Below are positions 23,905 through 35,924 of a stretch of 64,000 bases of DNA, piece after piece. The position numbers and the translations under genes were made by a program. This DNA is from Tolypeutes matacus. Its lineage: Eukaryota > Chordata > Mammalia > Cingulata > Chlamyphoridae. Under the pieces are notes generated by a model. It ran no database searches, had not been told where the DNA came from, and saw only the letters and a list, made by a program, of their open reading frames with translations. The stretch lies in assembly GCA_026826555.1 (NCBI GenBank), contig JAKSZT010053887.1:69261094-69325093 (forward strand). Direction: 5' to 3'. Positions within the stretch are counted from its first letter, which is position 1. Each line of letters starts with the position of its first letter.

Positions 23905-25309
23905 ACTGTGATATCATAATAAAATTTTAACAGATGAGGATTTGCTTCTTATGAGCAAAGAAAGTTGTTTCTTGAGATGGAGTCTAACTCTGGTAAAGAC
24001 TTTGTGAACTTTGTTGATATGACAACAGATTTTAAATATCACATAAACTTAGTTGATAAAACAGAAGCAGGGTTTGAGAGGATTGACTCCAATTTTGAAA
24101 AAAAGTTCTACTGTCAGTAAAATGCTATCAAACAGCATCTTATTCTAGAGAAATCTTTCATGAAAGGACAAGTCAATTGATGCAGCCAACTTCATTTTTT
24201 CTTATTTAAAAAGACTGCTACACTGAAAAGGGTAGTCTAGGGATATAAATGCAAATTGACAGAAAGTTAGAGAATAATCTAGGGACTGAATAGCACAGTA
24301 AACCTAGAGGCAGATGAGAATTGTGGATGATAGTACAGATGCAAGAGTGTCCTTTGTGAGCTAGAGCAGGTGTGCATTACTGTTGCAGGGTGGTGGGAAT
24401 GTGGTGAGGCATGGGAAAAATACAACTGGAGTGACCTATGGACTGTGGTTAACAGTAGTAATGTAAAATTCATGCATCTAAGCCAAAGATGTACTGTGTT
24501 GATGATGGGGGAGTGTGGAAAATGTGTGCCAAATATACGATATGGATCTGGTAATGATCGAATGATATTATCTCATAGCCTGTGGCAGATGTTCCACCAC
24601 GGTGTGGCGTGTTGATAGAGGGTTGTTGTTTAGGAATTCTGCACATGTGCACGATTGTTTTGTTAAGTTTTAACTTCTGTCATAAAGATATATTTTTAAA
24701 ATAATAATAGAGTGGGTTGGGGGAAAAATACACCAAATGTAAGATAAGGACTATAATCAGCAGTAAGAGTTTGACAATATTCTTTCATAACTTGTAACAA
24801 ATGTCTCATGACAATGCAAGGTGTTGGTATAGGGTTGATGTATGGGACCCCTGTATGATGTTATGAATGTTTGCTGTGTAAGTTCACAACTTTTACTCTA
24901 TACTTATTGTTTATGTATGTTCATGTATAAATGATATAATAATAATAATAATAGGATGAGTTGGGGGAAAATATTTTGGTTAGTAGTAATATTTTGAGGA
25001 TGCTCTTTAATCATTAGTTAAAAATGTTTAACAACAATGCAAGATATTGGTGGTAGGGTGAGGTATGAGAGCCCTGTATGATGTTATGTATGTTTGTTTT
25101 GTAAGGTCACAACTATTGCTATACACTTACTGTTTATGTATGATCATGTATGAGTGGTATACTTCAATATATTTTTTTAAAAAAGATACTACCACAGCTA
25201 CCCCAACCTTCAGCACCCACCACCCTGATCAGTCAGCAGTTATCAACACGGAGGCAAGAGCCTCCACCAGCAGAAAGATTACAACTCCCTGAAGGCTCAG
25301 ATGATGGTT
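23905..25309 (+). pseudogene. Tigger transposase C-terminal remnant, split by insertion
   Basis: Coding traces lie at about 23905-24206 and 25187-25309. The first part includes a segment translating to GFERIDSNF and then MLSN. The second translates to PQPSAPTTLISQQ followed by EPPPAERLQLPEGSDDG, the Tigger transposase tail. The N-terminal DNA-binding and DDE catalytic regions are absent, frames are disrupted, and a 960-bp insertion divides the remnant. It has no function. Confidence 0.75.
24221..25180 (+). mobile_element. L1/HAL1 3' end inserted in Tigger1, with internal tandem repeats
   Basis: The sequence matches the 3' end of the HAL1 at 59.7-60.1 kb: 'ggactgtggttaacagtagt', 'caatgcaaggtgttgg', 'gggacccctgtatgatg' and 'gtaagttcacaac'. 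The terminal portion of about 240 bp occurs three times in tandem (about 24470-24707, 24710-24950 and 24953-25180). Each unit contains a 'gttgggggaaaa'-like or 'gatgggggagtgtggaaaa' motif. Imperfect target duplications AAAAAGACTGCTAC at 24207-24220 and AAAAAGATACTAC just after 25180 support an insertion. Plus orientation follows from the A-rich right end. Confidence 0.65.
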
Positions 25310-25503
25310 TGCATTTTTTAGCAATACAGTACTTTAATTAAGATATGTTAATTTTTAGACATAATGCTATTGCACACTTAATAGTATAGCATAAGCATAA
25401 GTTTTACATGCATTGGAAAAACATGTGTGACTTGCTTTATTGCAATATTTGCTTCATTGCAGTGGTCAGGACCCAAACCCACAATATCTCCAAGGTATGC
25501 CTG

Positions 25504-26085
25504 TAGTCATAATATTTGACTCACAGACATCTTTGGCAATAGCTATTTGATCACAGTTTCTCTAGAAATAAAATGGATGGTTAGACTGTTAAAAATATTT
25601 GTGAATATACATTCATGGAAAAACTCTAGATCTGGTGAACAGAGGTCAGATTTGAGACATCACAATGGAGTGTTGCATCTTACCAAGTTTCCATTCCAGA
25701 AGTAGATCACAGACCCAGAGCCCTTTCAATGAAAGAGAGGCCAGGTCCACTTGAAAAATGACCACTATCTAAAGAATGCTTTATAAATCTTCCTTAATTT
25801 TCTTCCAAAAAGGAACCCTTTGGCCATTTCTTAAGATAGGTATATGCACTGGGAAAAGGAAAGAACTCACATCATTCACAGATTGATAAACACTGACTCT
25901 GAGTTGATTTAATCTCTGGGGATACAAAACACCATTAGGATCAACTAGTCAAATTTGAGGCTCATAGAAATTAGGTGATAAACAGTGTTCTGGCCTGAGT
26001 CTTTTCTTTAGTGGGTCCTGTGATTTTTGCCAACTCCTCTGGTGATTATTTCCCAAGTCTCTGAATGCACACTTGGAATAAAATA
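25504..26085. other. Unassigned stretch
   Basis: No gene is recognised. A MIR-like trace around 25905-26010 ('gaggctcatagaaattagg') is too weak to call. Confidence 0.4.
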
Positions 26086-26198
26086 TTTTGGGTAATCTAA
26101 GCAACTCTTAAAATATATGTATATATATATATATAAATAACATCTTTGTAAGCAAATACACCTATATGCATATATATTTATATATCATTTTGCAAATG
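26086..26198 (+). repeat. Repeat module shared with the insert at 54.3-54.6 kb
   Basis: 'ttttgggtaatctaagcaac' starts a block of about 110 bp that recurs at 54492-54607 with few differences, including an AT-dinucleotide core and 'taagcaaatacac'. The first 30 bases resemble the extreme 3' end of the local L1 family (tatgtaatctaag...ttaaaa). Here the block continues into 40 bp of other sequence and then a (TAAA)n tract. Confidence 0.7.
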
Positions 26199-26237
26199 TT
26201 TGTATGTATTATGAGAATTTTGATTTTTACTCATAAT

Positions 26238-26244
26238 AAAAATA

Positions 26245-26287
<43 letters not shown>

Positions 26288-26288
26288 A
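26238..26288. repeat. (TAAA)n microsatellite
   Basis: Twelve or so consecutive AAAT/TAAA units, possibly grown from a retrotransposon A-tail. Confidence 0.9.
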
Positions 26289-29159
26289 AATAAGATAGAC
26301 AAAAAAAAAAAGTCAGTGGGAGACCTTACCGACATGGTAAAACAAAGGCAAGGGTGTATTCAGAGGGAGGCTAAGTAGCTTGGTTGGGTGATAGAGGAAA
26401 TTGCATTAAAGAAAATGGGAGCTAGAGATTCTTATCTATACCATATTGGAGACATAAGCTAATCTCCAAGGAATAAAACATATTGGTAGTTATATGGATA
26501 AAGTAGCACAGTCTAAACCAGTGGGGATTTGTTTAAAAAATAAAAAAGCTAACCACATTTGCTGATGAGAAACCAAGAAGTAGATCTAGCAGAGTAGATA
26601 GGAGGCCTTGGGAGGTGTTCCCACAGGCAGACTATTTCATTAGTGGACTTAACCATGAACATACTCTTCATACACAATGCTCCACGTAGCTACCTTAGCA
26701 GAGTTTGACAAAAGTGATGCCTATTTTGCAAAATGCCCCTATTGGGCAATATTTTATTTCCATTACTAGCCTGTTTTATTTATTTATTTTTTTCTCCTTC
26801 CTGTTTTTCCTCTAGCTGTTATTAATTTCCTTGAATAAACTCACTGTGCTTACTGCAAAGACAATCCCATGACATTAATAAATGAAAATAGTATGAAGGG
26901 ATATATGTCTTATTAGTTGCATTCCCTCTAAAGACTACAGGGCTAAGTTAGAAGTCAGAGAATTATTGTGATTAAATGGAAAACACTTGGAGGAAAAAAC
27001 ATTTTTAAATGTCACTCAAGCCATCTTCGTTGGTTTCAACTGCCCAGAAATTTAGCTGTATAAAGCTGTGGCATAGGATTTTGCATCCTATAGTGCTGAT
27101 GTCTTAAATATCAGTGGGGGTAGCTATCAAATAAAATATAACATTACATTTATTCCAATGATATCAATAAATATTGTGAAATAATAATAACTTACATCCA
27201 CAGCATGGCCCTTGGTTATAATATGCTGTCTAAATTATACCATATTTTAAATATTTATTGATTGATTTAATACTAGGTTCATCACATATATCATAAGGCT
27301 TTTATAGTGAGTCTTTGGCTGCACAATATTGAAAAAATTGAAATAAATTTCCTGTTGGATTTATGCAAAATCCTCAAAGTATGAAATATGAAAATAAAAC
27401 TTCAGAAAGAAAATTACAAGTTCAAACAACTACATAAAATACTGTAGATGATAAAAATGATACATTACAAGAAAGCTTAAAATATATATTATAATATGTG
27501 TATATAACTACTTTATTTCTGCTGAATTATTCTTTTTGCTTTAAATTGAAATGTATTACAACAGAAAAATTCGGGCCCTTGAAAATAATGGAAAATTTAA
27601 TGAACCATTTAAAATTACAAAAGATATATAGTATTAAGTCTCAGTCTTTTATAGGACCTTTCCTATGTAATAGCCTATGTAATCCTATAATACTAACAAT
27701 CTTATATGACAAGTATTATTTTTATATTTCACAACTGATGAAAGCCAGAGAAAAATGCATCAGACTAAATAATTTGAGGTAAGAATTTCTATAGAATAGA
27801 CAAGACATGTGGACTCGTTTCTTCAAAAAACCCACAATATTATTGTTTACATGGTGTGATCTAATGTTTTCTTTTTTAATCTTTAAATTTTGAAATATAC
27901 ACACAAGCTATTTCAAAAACCATTTATATATTTCTATATAAAATTTGAAATCTTCTTGAAATGGATCTCATAGAACTGGTTGTATCATTAACTGTTCACA
28001 TGCTGACAACACAATTCATGTGGATATTTTTGCAGGGATATTTCTCTCATATAATTATTTAAAATATGTGCATTGTCAGATATAAATATCCCACACTACG
28101 CTATCATGTTAACAGTTACTCCATTGTCAACTACAGCTTTAAATATTCAAAAAATAAAGATATTGCATTACCAACTTTTATTTTAAATGTATTCAAATAA
28201 GTTACTATATACTGGAATTTAAAAGGATGACAACAGTGAGTTCTATGATGTTGTTTACCTTGTATTCCATTTCTTTTGTAAATATATAATTTTAAGAATT
28301 ATGGCTCAAACATATTAATGTCCTCATGTCATACATAATAAGCACCAGAGCATAAATCTATTCATTTTTTAATAGCTTATTACATGATCCAAGACTAAAA
28401 GAAATATTTTATTCTCTATATAATTAAGTTTTGAGAGGGATCCAAAAGTACTTTCTTCACAATCACATACAACTTTTGATAGTATATTAAAATTTTTACA
28501 TAAGACAAATATTTTGGCATCATTATAATATATATGTATAAAATGCATTTGATTAAAATTTTTGTTTGGGGGATTTGAGGGGTTGATTAATGCTCTATAA
28601 TGGAACAAAAGCTTTAATATGTGCATACAAATAAGCTAGTCCTCTATTCTTCTGAACCTCTTTATTTCTTTCCTATAACAAGTTTTCTATCTTAACTGAT
28701 TTTAGAAAAACAAACATACAAGCAAAATCTTCTGGTCAAGGATTTTCAAATCATTTGAAACATTTTCTTGACCTAAAACAAGAATTGAAAAGAAACTGGG
28801 GATACAAGAAGCCTTAAAAAAAAGATTTTATTCTCTGGGCTAATAAATGGGAAATGGTTTTGAATAACCAGGCCATATTGTCATAACTCTATAGACCGTA
28901 CAGATCTTCACGTTCCTGGTTCTTTCCTGACTGATTGAGTCATTTTAAAATCTTTTTGTCTGTTCTCTTTTCCTTTCTTTGCATTTTTTAGAATGTAAAA
29001 ATAAATGGAATCGACTAACATATGTAACCAACTCACCACAAACAGAGCTGGCTTGCAAGTAGGAAATTTTTATTATTTCATGAGAACAAACATCTGGATA
29101 AGGAGGAAATAGATCAACTGGAAACCTTTTTCTGAAGCACTTCCAGGATGAGTTTTAAG
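26289..29159. other. Unassigned AT-rich stretch
   Basis: No gene is recognised. The 60- to 94-codon frames in 27498-28626 consist of AT-rich chance sequence without domains. No confidently named repeat is present. Confidence 0.45.
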
Positions 29160-29268
29160 AAGCACAATATTATGAATGTAGTTAACACCACTGCATTGCA
29201 TACTTGAAAGTGGTTACAATGGGAAATGTTATGTTGTGTATATGTTAACACAATACAAATTTAAAAAC
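29160..29268 (+). mobile_element. L1 3'-terminal fragment
   Basis: 'tattatgaatgtagttaaca', 'ccactgcattgcatacttga', 'aagtggttacaatgg' and 'gttatgttgtgtatatgtta', followed by an A-rich end, match the common L1 3' terminus (gtgaatgtactaaatgccactgaattg-type). It is severely 5'-truncated. Confidence 0.6.
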
Positions 29269-30689
29269 AAAAAACACATCCTGCTCTTTTCCTTCTAGCT
29301 ATGGTTGTGTTCATCGATAAGGATAAGTTTTAAAACCTCCTAGTAGATGACTTTAAAAGAAATGATTTGCAATTTTAAATGCATCTGAAATCATAGATGT
29401 CCTGGACTCTACATATAATACAAAGTAGTATTACTTCACTAGAGTTGTCTGTAAGTATATCTTTATTACACTACATAAATATTAAAATGCTACCTCAATC
29501 ATAGGCTTATCAAATCTGAATTTTCTGCTTGTTACATATAAACTGCTATTTTATTGCTTCGATTGCTTTTCCAAAGATGATCTTCACATAAATGGTAATA
29601 ACAAGTGCCTTTACTTACAAGCAGCATATAATAAATACTCATTATCCTGCATGAATACCTGCTATTACCCTCTGTTAAGCTGTCATTAGTAAACAGTCCC
29701 TAGTCACCAAAGTTTGTTTCTGCTGTTGTCCACGGTGGCAGTTGCAAACTGTGCATGCCCAGTAGGTGTCATGACACAAGAAGCTTCTCGGTTTTGTGGC
29801 AGGATAATATTCACTGCATCATGCAAGATGGGTTGGCAGGACCCGCCCTGCAGCTTGTCAGCTCTTGTACTTCAATGCAGGGCACTCTGGATCAGGCACT
29901 GAATGTTACACAGACTTGGGGCACATAACTAATGAAAAAAAATCAATGGCCAGTTGTTTTTGAAATGTCAGAGAAAATTAAGAAATACTGAAATGTCAAA
30001 ATGCCCTTGAAGTAGGATATACTGATCCAAAGGAGTTGAAGTAATTTAGGGTTTCTTACACAAAGGGCCTGGAGCAGGAAGGTGAAAGTCCTTCAGCAAT
30101 CTTTGGGCCTGTAGGGTGCAAACTAGTGAGTTTGTTTAAAATCCTAAATTTCTCTAGAAAATGGAAAAGGCTTTCGAGAGGGGAAGCAGCAGTAGTTACC
30201 GTGGGAATGACCGGCAGTCTGGCGTAAGATAATTAATGAAGTAATTTTGAATTTGTCAACTATTCCGGCCTTGGCTCAGTTAGATGTAAGGAATAGAAGC
30301 TCTTTCAAATGAGTTTACCTGAAAAAGAAGTTTTAGGGTTTGGGTCGAGAGAGCCTGGGATCCAAAGTAGAGGAAAGCTGCCTGGGAACTGGAAAAGAAA
30401 CACTGCCAGAGGCCAAGGTCCATCTGCTTTTTCCTTCCCTCAGGGACCACAGGGTTTCCGCTGCTCTAATTTTCTCAACAAATCTTCTCCACTCTCCTCT
30501 TTTACTTCAGGAGCTTTTCCTGCCTGTCCAGCTTATCTGTGTTTCACCATTGCCATTACAGCCCCAAATCTACAAATCGTTTTGAGGGAATATTGTTATC
30601 TGGCCACAGTTTTTAGTTTCTTAATATGCATTTTTTTCATGATAGAAAATCTGATGGACTTAGGCAGTCGTTAATAAATCCCTCTTCAC
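29269..30689. other. Unassigned stretch
   Basis: No gene can be supported. The 121-codon frame at 30309-30674 and the overlapping 81-codon frame at 30340-30585 show no known domain. The sequence could be an old LTR or unique DNA. Confidence 0.4.
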
Positions 30690-31150
30690 TCAACAGAGGT
30701 GGGAGAGAGGAATGCTTCAATTATCCCTGAGGTTCAGCTTTGTAAGGAAAATAGATTGTATTCCCCATCCTGGTCTAACACCTGCAGCATTCCGTGTCAG
30801 CCTCCTGGGCCTTTGAACTCAGAGCCAGACATTACGTGACAGTCCTAGACTCATTCTCATGACACGTTGGGTCAGGCATATGTCCCTGTTTAAAAAGATT
30901 CTCTGGTGATAAAACTCTTATAGAATTTTGCTTTTTATGATGCTTGGGGATTATATGTGTTAAAAACCAAATTCAGATACGTTAAGCATGTCTCATCACT
31001 TCCCATATCAGAGCAACTGAGTCCAGATGGAGTATATAAATTTACAGTTTGGCCATCCTAAGACTCTCCCCAAGAAGGGAGATCTTTCTCATTCCAGATA
31101 CACTTTTGCAATAACCAAGTCTTTTTCCTTTTATTCCTTTTTGAATAAAA
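30690..31150 (+). mobile_element. Possible ERV1-type LTR
   Basis: A TATA-like GAGTATATAAATTT lies at about 31030-31043, and CT-rich sequence and an AATAAA (about 31144-31149) follow some 110 bases downstream, as in a U3-R-U5 layout. I do not recognise the family and the ends are not defined, so this is tentative. Confidence 0.3.
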
Positions 31151-31634
31151 CATTCATGTTAACCTAAAACATAGGACATGTGGGAAAGCAGCCTTTCTGC
31201 ATTTCAGTAGGTTCCCTACAGTGGTCTTAGAATGTGAGCAAACAGTAGAAATTGCTTCATATACAACTGTTATTGGTATAATTACCTTTATTTCATTATC
31301 TGCTTCCAGCCAGGCATCCCTTAACAGGAGTGAGTTCTCAATGCCCTTGAAGCTGTAAGGAGTAACCAAGAAACTTAACATCACTAACCTAGCATTTATC
31401 TACTAAATTCTTGCAAATCTTCTCCCTAAGTAAGCATATGTTCTGGAGTCTGAAAGTTTGCGTTCGCTGTTTTCCTATCACAAGCCCATGAACTGATAAC
31501 TTTCTTTGTGTGAAGGATTCTGAACACCTCCTGCCCAGCCATGGTTTCTTTACCAGTTTTTCAATTTTCCTAGATCCCTCACTGAGGGCTCAAATGTGTT
31601 TTTCTTTTGTTTGCTTATTTGTTTGTTTGTTTGT
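31151..31634. other. Unassigned stretch
   Basis: No gene or repeat family recognised. The 76-codon frame at 31154-31384 shows no domain. A (GTTT)n tract occupies about 31612-31637. Confidence 0.4.
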
Positions 31635-31997
31635 TTCCAGTCCAAAATCTTTTGATTACAAGAAACAAAACCCCACTAAATTTAGATGAAGAAATAAGGG
31701 TAAGTTTTCTACATGAATGCAGGTATCTAAGATAGTCTAAAGTCAGGTAACACCAGGCCTGCTGCAAACTGAACCTGAAGTTCAAGACCTTAGTGGAAAC
31801 TGAGGGCACATCTGCCCTCTATCAGATAGAGCTTATATGGTCCCTGTCATGTCACCTCTCTCTGTGTATATGGGTGTTTGTGCCATTCTCCCTTCACTCT
31901 TGACTAGCTTACTTTGTATTCTCCTTTGTACAAGCTCAACTTCACTGTCCCCTTCTCTAGTCTTTGTCTTTTAGTTCACATTGCCAAAGTCACATGG

Positions 31998-32036
<39 letters not shown>

Positions 32037-32165
32037 GTACACATGGTGATTTTAAGACAAAATTGCCAAGACAAACACAGATTGGCTCGAAAAAGGCCAT
32101 GAATGGGCTCCTCTTAGGCCAGTACTCTAATTTGAATCAATCTACTATGACAAATCTTTATTTTC
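31635..32165 (+). repeat. Old interspersed repeat, family not named
   Basis: It has the style of a widespread ancient mammalian repeat ('gattacaagaaacaaaaccc', 'gatgaagaaataaggg', and a late part with 'gattggctcg'). A relative, reading on the minus strand, appears at about 34990-35360. A poly-T insertion at 32001-32039 interrupts it. Tentative. Confidence 0.35.
32001..32039 (-). mobile_element. Tail-only retrotransposition insert (poly-A on the minus strand)
   Basis: Thirty-five T and then GGTA sit between two copies of CACATGGTGATTTT (31991-32004, its final Ts merging with the run, and 32040-32053). The layout is a target-site duplication around an insert that is essentially only a poly-A tail, as expected from extreme 5' truncation in L1-type target-primed reverse transcription. 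No body sequence identifies the source RNA. Confidence 0.8.
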
Positions 32166-33324
32166 TTCCATTTTAAAGGGATTTAGAAACTACCCAGAAG
32201 AGTGATATAAAATATTTATTGAATGTCCCTGAAGTTCACTACCAAAAGGGCAGGAAAGGAAAAGGGAGCCCAAATGTCAAGACAGCTCTGCTTTTTCTAC
32301 TGTGTTTATCCATTTTAACAATATTTCATTTGAACAAAGTCTACAGGTAAAAAGAAGAATTTGAGAAACCCAGTCTAATCTTACCCTGTTCTACTCACAA
32401 GTACTTTCACTTTAAACAATGGTGTCTAGGGACATATTGTAGAAAGACATGTTTCTTTGTTTTGTCTTACAAACCACTATTGGCTCTCATTCATAAATAT
32501 AACTTCTTAGATCTATTTTACATGCTCAGCATGTATTATATGAGTAAGACATTTCATAAATTCTTACTGATGCATAAAATATTTTCATCTAATGATTTTC
32601 TCCAAATCTTTTTCTTTCAGCATGTTCAGTAAAGCACCGAATTAGAGAGTTCCAAATTTTGGCCAAATATACCACATTCACTAAGAACCAATCATACATG
32701 GTATTTTATTCCTTCTCAGTTTACTCTCTTTCCAGCATTATAATCTAAGCATAGATATCACAGTGAATCCTTATAGGGTGTTTTTGATTTGTTCTTGATG
32801 ATGATGGAGGACTGCCTGCTATAATTTAACAAAATAGGTTTCTCCAGTTTCTGGCAGGCATTCTAAAAAAAATATTTAGCGAAAATTTTCTTCTATTCCA
32901 AGTTCTGGATAAAATGTTCTTAATTAAGTAGAATTATAGTATTCACATTATTAAATTCTGCCATAATATAATTACAATCAAAATACAGTGGTAGTATGGA
33001 AAAATAAAAACATCAGTTCCAACCAGAGGATATTAGTGAAGACTCCATGGAAGAGACTATTTTGAGTTAGGCCACTGAAGATGTACAGGACTTTAAGAGA
33101 GAAAAGGTAGAGAATATTATTAATAACTTTCAGACACAGGTAGTAACATAACTGAATATAGATAGGAGAAAAAGTCTGCTCCGTGTAGAAAACCGAAATA
33201 ATCCAAGTTGTCAAAATGAAAAAGTATATGAAAAGGGTAGAGGAGTGTATGATGATAGTAAAGCCTAAGTAGGGGAATGGAGTGCCTGTCATTAAGATTT
33301 TAAACCACAATTGCTGAGAAAAGA
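32166..33324. other. Unassigned AT-rich stretch
   Basis: The 110-codon minus-strand frame at 32978-33310 is hydrophobic AT-rich sequence with no recognised domain. No gene supported. Confidence 0.4.
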
Positions 33325-33505
33325 AAAATAGCTGCCATTTGCTAATAAATTACTATGTTACTATTATTTGTTATGTGGTTGGCATCCAAAGCATCATTTA
33401 ATCCTCAAATATGAGAGCAAAGGTATTATTAGCTTTGCTTTACAAATGATCAGACTGAGGGCCTCACTAGTAAGTGGTAAGTCAGGGATAATTCAGGTCA
33501 ATATT
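33325..33505 (-). repeat. MIR SINE
   Basis: 'catttaatcctcaaatatga', 'ggtattattagctttgcttt', 'acaaatgatcagactgagg' and 'actagtaagtggtaagtcag' follow the reverse complement of MIR in order. Confidence 0.7.
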
Positions 33506-34739
33506 ATTCTACTTGAAACAAAATACTTCTCCTTTGCCCATATTTTCATTTGTCTTCCACTACCCACTCACCCATAGTAAACTTCTTTAATAACCCATGA
33601 AATAAAAAAATTAAATATTCAAAATAAAGCCATATAACAAACAGCTCAGCTAAATACGCAGGACCCAAGGATAGGAAAATGTTATGGATATGCTATCCAG
33701 CAGCAGTTTATGAAGAGTTGAAAAGTAGCATTCATTTTCTCCACTCTGAGATTCAGAGTGTGGCATGGATAAGAGGGGCAGGTTAATTGAAAGGATGAGG
33801 GGCATCATTCCCTGGGGACATGTCCTCCTTTGGCTATGCACAAGAGCAACACAGAGATACCTGGAGTACACAGACAATCCCTGCGTTCAACCAGCTACAA
33901 AGTGGCAGGAGACCAGGCTATTCACTTTTATCACTTTATCACTGCAAAGGGGTAAAGAAAGCTGATTCAATTGGGGAAAGATGAAAATATTTTAGAAGGA
34001 GTTCAATAAAAGACACCGAGTTACAGAATTTTTCTTAAATGCATGCAGGTTTTACCATAGCAGCCCATTTTTTTGCAATCCCAAAAGAATAATTAAATTA
34101 CAGCAATAAAACATCTCATTTAGAATGGCTCAGGGAAGACTTCACCAGAATGTAAGAAGTTGTCAGATGTCTTATTAGTAAATGTTCTCTTCTAATATAG
34201 GCTCAGGAAGAAAGTCAAAGATTATGAAATTTGTGAATGAATGGAAGAAAGAATGTCACTAAGAAATAGAATAATTTCTTCTGGGAGTTAGTTTTCCCTT
34301 TATCTGATATCACAGTCACATTTAACTATCAGTGAATAAACATATATTAACTCAGTTTGACTATCTTTCCTTCTAATCTCAGGACCATACCAAGACACAT
34401 ATTTTGGCAATTAACATTCAATACTTAGCCTGCATTATAGATGATAAAACTCAGTATGATTCTCAAATAAAACATTATATATTTGTATATGTTTGTAAAT
34501 ACAGACTTTTTTTTATTTTACTGGAAATATCATTCTTTTGTTTTAGTAGACATCTGTTTATATATTTTTCTCCTGCCCAGCAGCTCTATTCCTTTGGGGG
34601 AGATTTTCCTCCCCATTTCTCTGCAGTTCCGGGAGTAACCCTTCTCCCAGGTGTAAACTCTAAGGAATGGGGACCTAACTAGAACATTTTTTAACCTTGG
34701 CAATACTTTTTTAGTCCACATGAAGAATCATCACAGAAT
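33506..34739. other. Unassigned stretch
   Basis: Open frames of 63-92 codons overlap on both strands (for example 33650-33965 and 34404-34721) without recognisable domains. No repeat family is assigned. Confidence 0.4.
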
Positions 34740-34972
34740 TTTGGTTAGGAGATTCTGGAATTAGACTGTCTGCTGTGTTCTTATCTAAGCTCTACCACTC
34801 TTTGAGACACAGGACTTTAAACTCTCTGTGTCCCCTTGGGTAAAAGAGAGATAATAATAGTACAGTCCTCTTGAAGTTGTTATGAAGATTAATGAGTTCA
34901 TGTCTGTAATCCTTAGAAAAGTGCTTGGAATAAGTTTGTGGTATATAAATATTTGTTAAATAAATACATTTA
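34740..34972 (+). repeat. MIR SINE, near full length
   Basis: Consensus order is good: 'ttagactgtctgctgtgttc', 'agctctaccactctttgag', 'actctctgtgtccccttggg', 'gagagataataatagtacag', 'gttatgaagattaatgagtt', 'aaaagtgcttggaataag' and 'taaatatttgtt'. Confidence 0.8.
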
Positions 34973-34989
34973 CTTAAAATCACATGTAA

Positions 34990-35360
34990 TTTTTCAGTAT
35001 CCTTCTCAGGATTGACAGGTGGACATGTAGAAGGAGAAGTGGATTTTCCCCTGTGTTTGCAAAGATAAATTGGGGAGTGGAGGAGAGTGGAAGAGAGAAG
35101 TAATTTTGAGGAATCAGCAAAGAAGTCAGCAACACAATCAGAAGCAAAACCAAACTATGGAGAAATACAGTCCTGAACACATTGTGTGAGTCCTTGTATT
35201 GTACTGCAGTTAACAGCAGCACCCTTAGACTTTCCAGATATAGAGGCCAATAAATTCCTTCTTCTGTTTTTATTATTTTTTTCTTGCTAACCTTTTTTGG
35301 TGGGCTTCTGTCACTTGCCACCAAATGAAAGCTGACTGATAATATTTTAAAGACTTTAAT
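34990..35360 (-). repeat. Old interspersed repeat, family not named
   Basis: On the minus strand it reads 'atcagtcagctttcatttgg', 'tggcaagtgacagaagccca' and 'ggaatttattggcctctat', a pattern I associate with a common ancient mammalian repeat whose name I cannot give. The 150-codon minus-strand frame here (34980-35432) is therefore probably not a gene: it has no recognisable domain, and its C-terminal half is a low-complexity leucine-rich stretch. Confidence 0.45.
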
Positions 35361-35924
35361 AAATGTTTTAAGGAACTTCAAAGACTCCATCCATGTACTG
35401 CAGTTGAAGTCATCTCTTCTTGTAACCATCAAAAGAAGAAATATTGGACTTTAGCTATATTAAAAAAAAAAAAAAAAAAAACCTACCCTACCAACTACAC
35501 ATGTAATATTTCATTTAGTTGAGAATCAAGCCAGTTTTCAAAGAGCTAAATTTTATTTCCTATTAAATATTTGTTAAGCAAGAATCAATTTCATTCTGCT
35601 AATTAGTTTGCTACTGTGTCTTCTTGTCACCATAGCTCAATTCTCAATATGTTAAAAGACTGCTAATTGTCTGATGCTATTAGTAGAAATTTCACCACAG
35701 CAAACATACTTAGGAAATGAGTATAGGTTTCTCAGGCTACCTAAAGTTTATCTAAAAGAATTTGCAAGAATAGTACTATTATTAATACAGGTTTTTGTAA
35801 ATAGTATTAATTGGGAAAAAGATATTAAATAGGAATAATCTCAATGAGGTTTAACTTAAAAGAAATGAGAGTGAAAAGTGATATCTATCTTTTGTGGATC
35901 AAATTATTTATAAAAAGGAGTATT
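35361..35924. other. Unassigned stretch
   Basis: It holds a 19-20 base A-run at about 35462-35481. Nothing else is recognised. Confidence 0.4.

Larger units (their letters stand above)
23621..25503 (+). mobile_element. Tigger1-type DNA transposon, internally deleted and invaded
   Basis: The terminal inverted repeats are CAGGCATACCTTGTTTTACT at the left and GCAATATTTG...CAAGGTATGCCTG at the right, with TA following the right end at 25504-25505. The left TA is not preserved. Between them are Tigger1 5' sequence, a C-terminal transposase remnant and the 3' non-coding region ('taatgctattgcacactta'). Most of the transposase gene is missing, so this is a deletion derivative mobilised in trans by a pogo/Tigger transposase. 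An L1/HAL1-type 3' end is inserted at 24221-25180. Confidence 0.9.

Noticed and set aside
26100..26290. AT-rich tracts as a replication origin or matrix attachment site
   Set aside because: Such composition is common throughout the window and no specific motif supports the claim.
30309..30674. A 121-codon plus-strand frame as a possible small gene
   Set aside because: No domain, no splice or promoter context, and an overlapping alternative frame of similar length. Chance cannot be excluded.
32978..33310. A 110-codon hydrophobic minus-strand frame as a membrane protein
   Set aside because: T-rich antisense sequence naturally gives hydrophobic translations. No start context or conservation evidence.
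34980..35432. A 150-codon minus-strand open frame, the longest in apparently non-transposon DNA
   Set aside because: No recognisable domain. The underlying DNA resembles an ancient interspersed repeat, and the C-terminal half is a low-complexity leucine-rich stretch.
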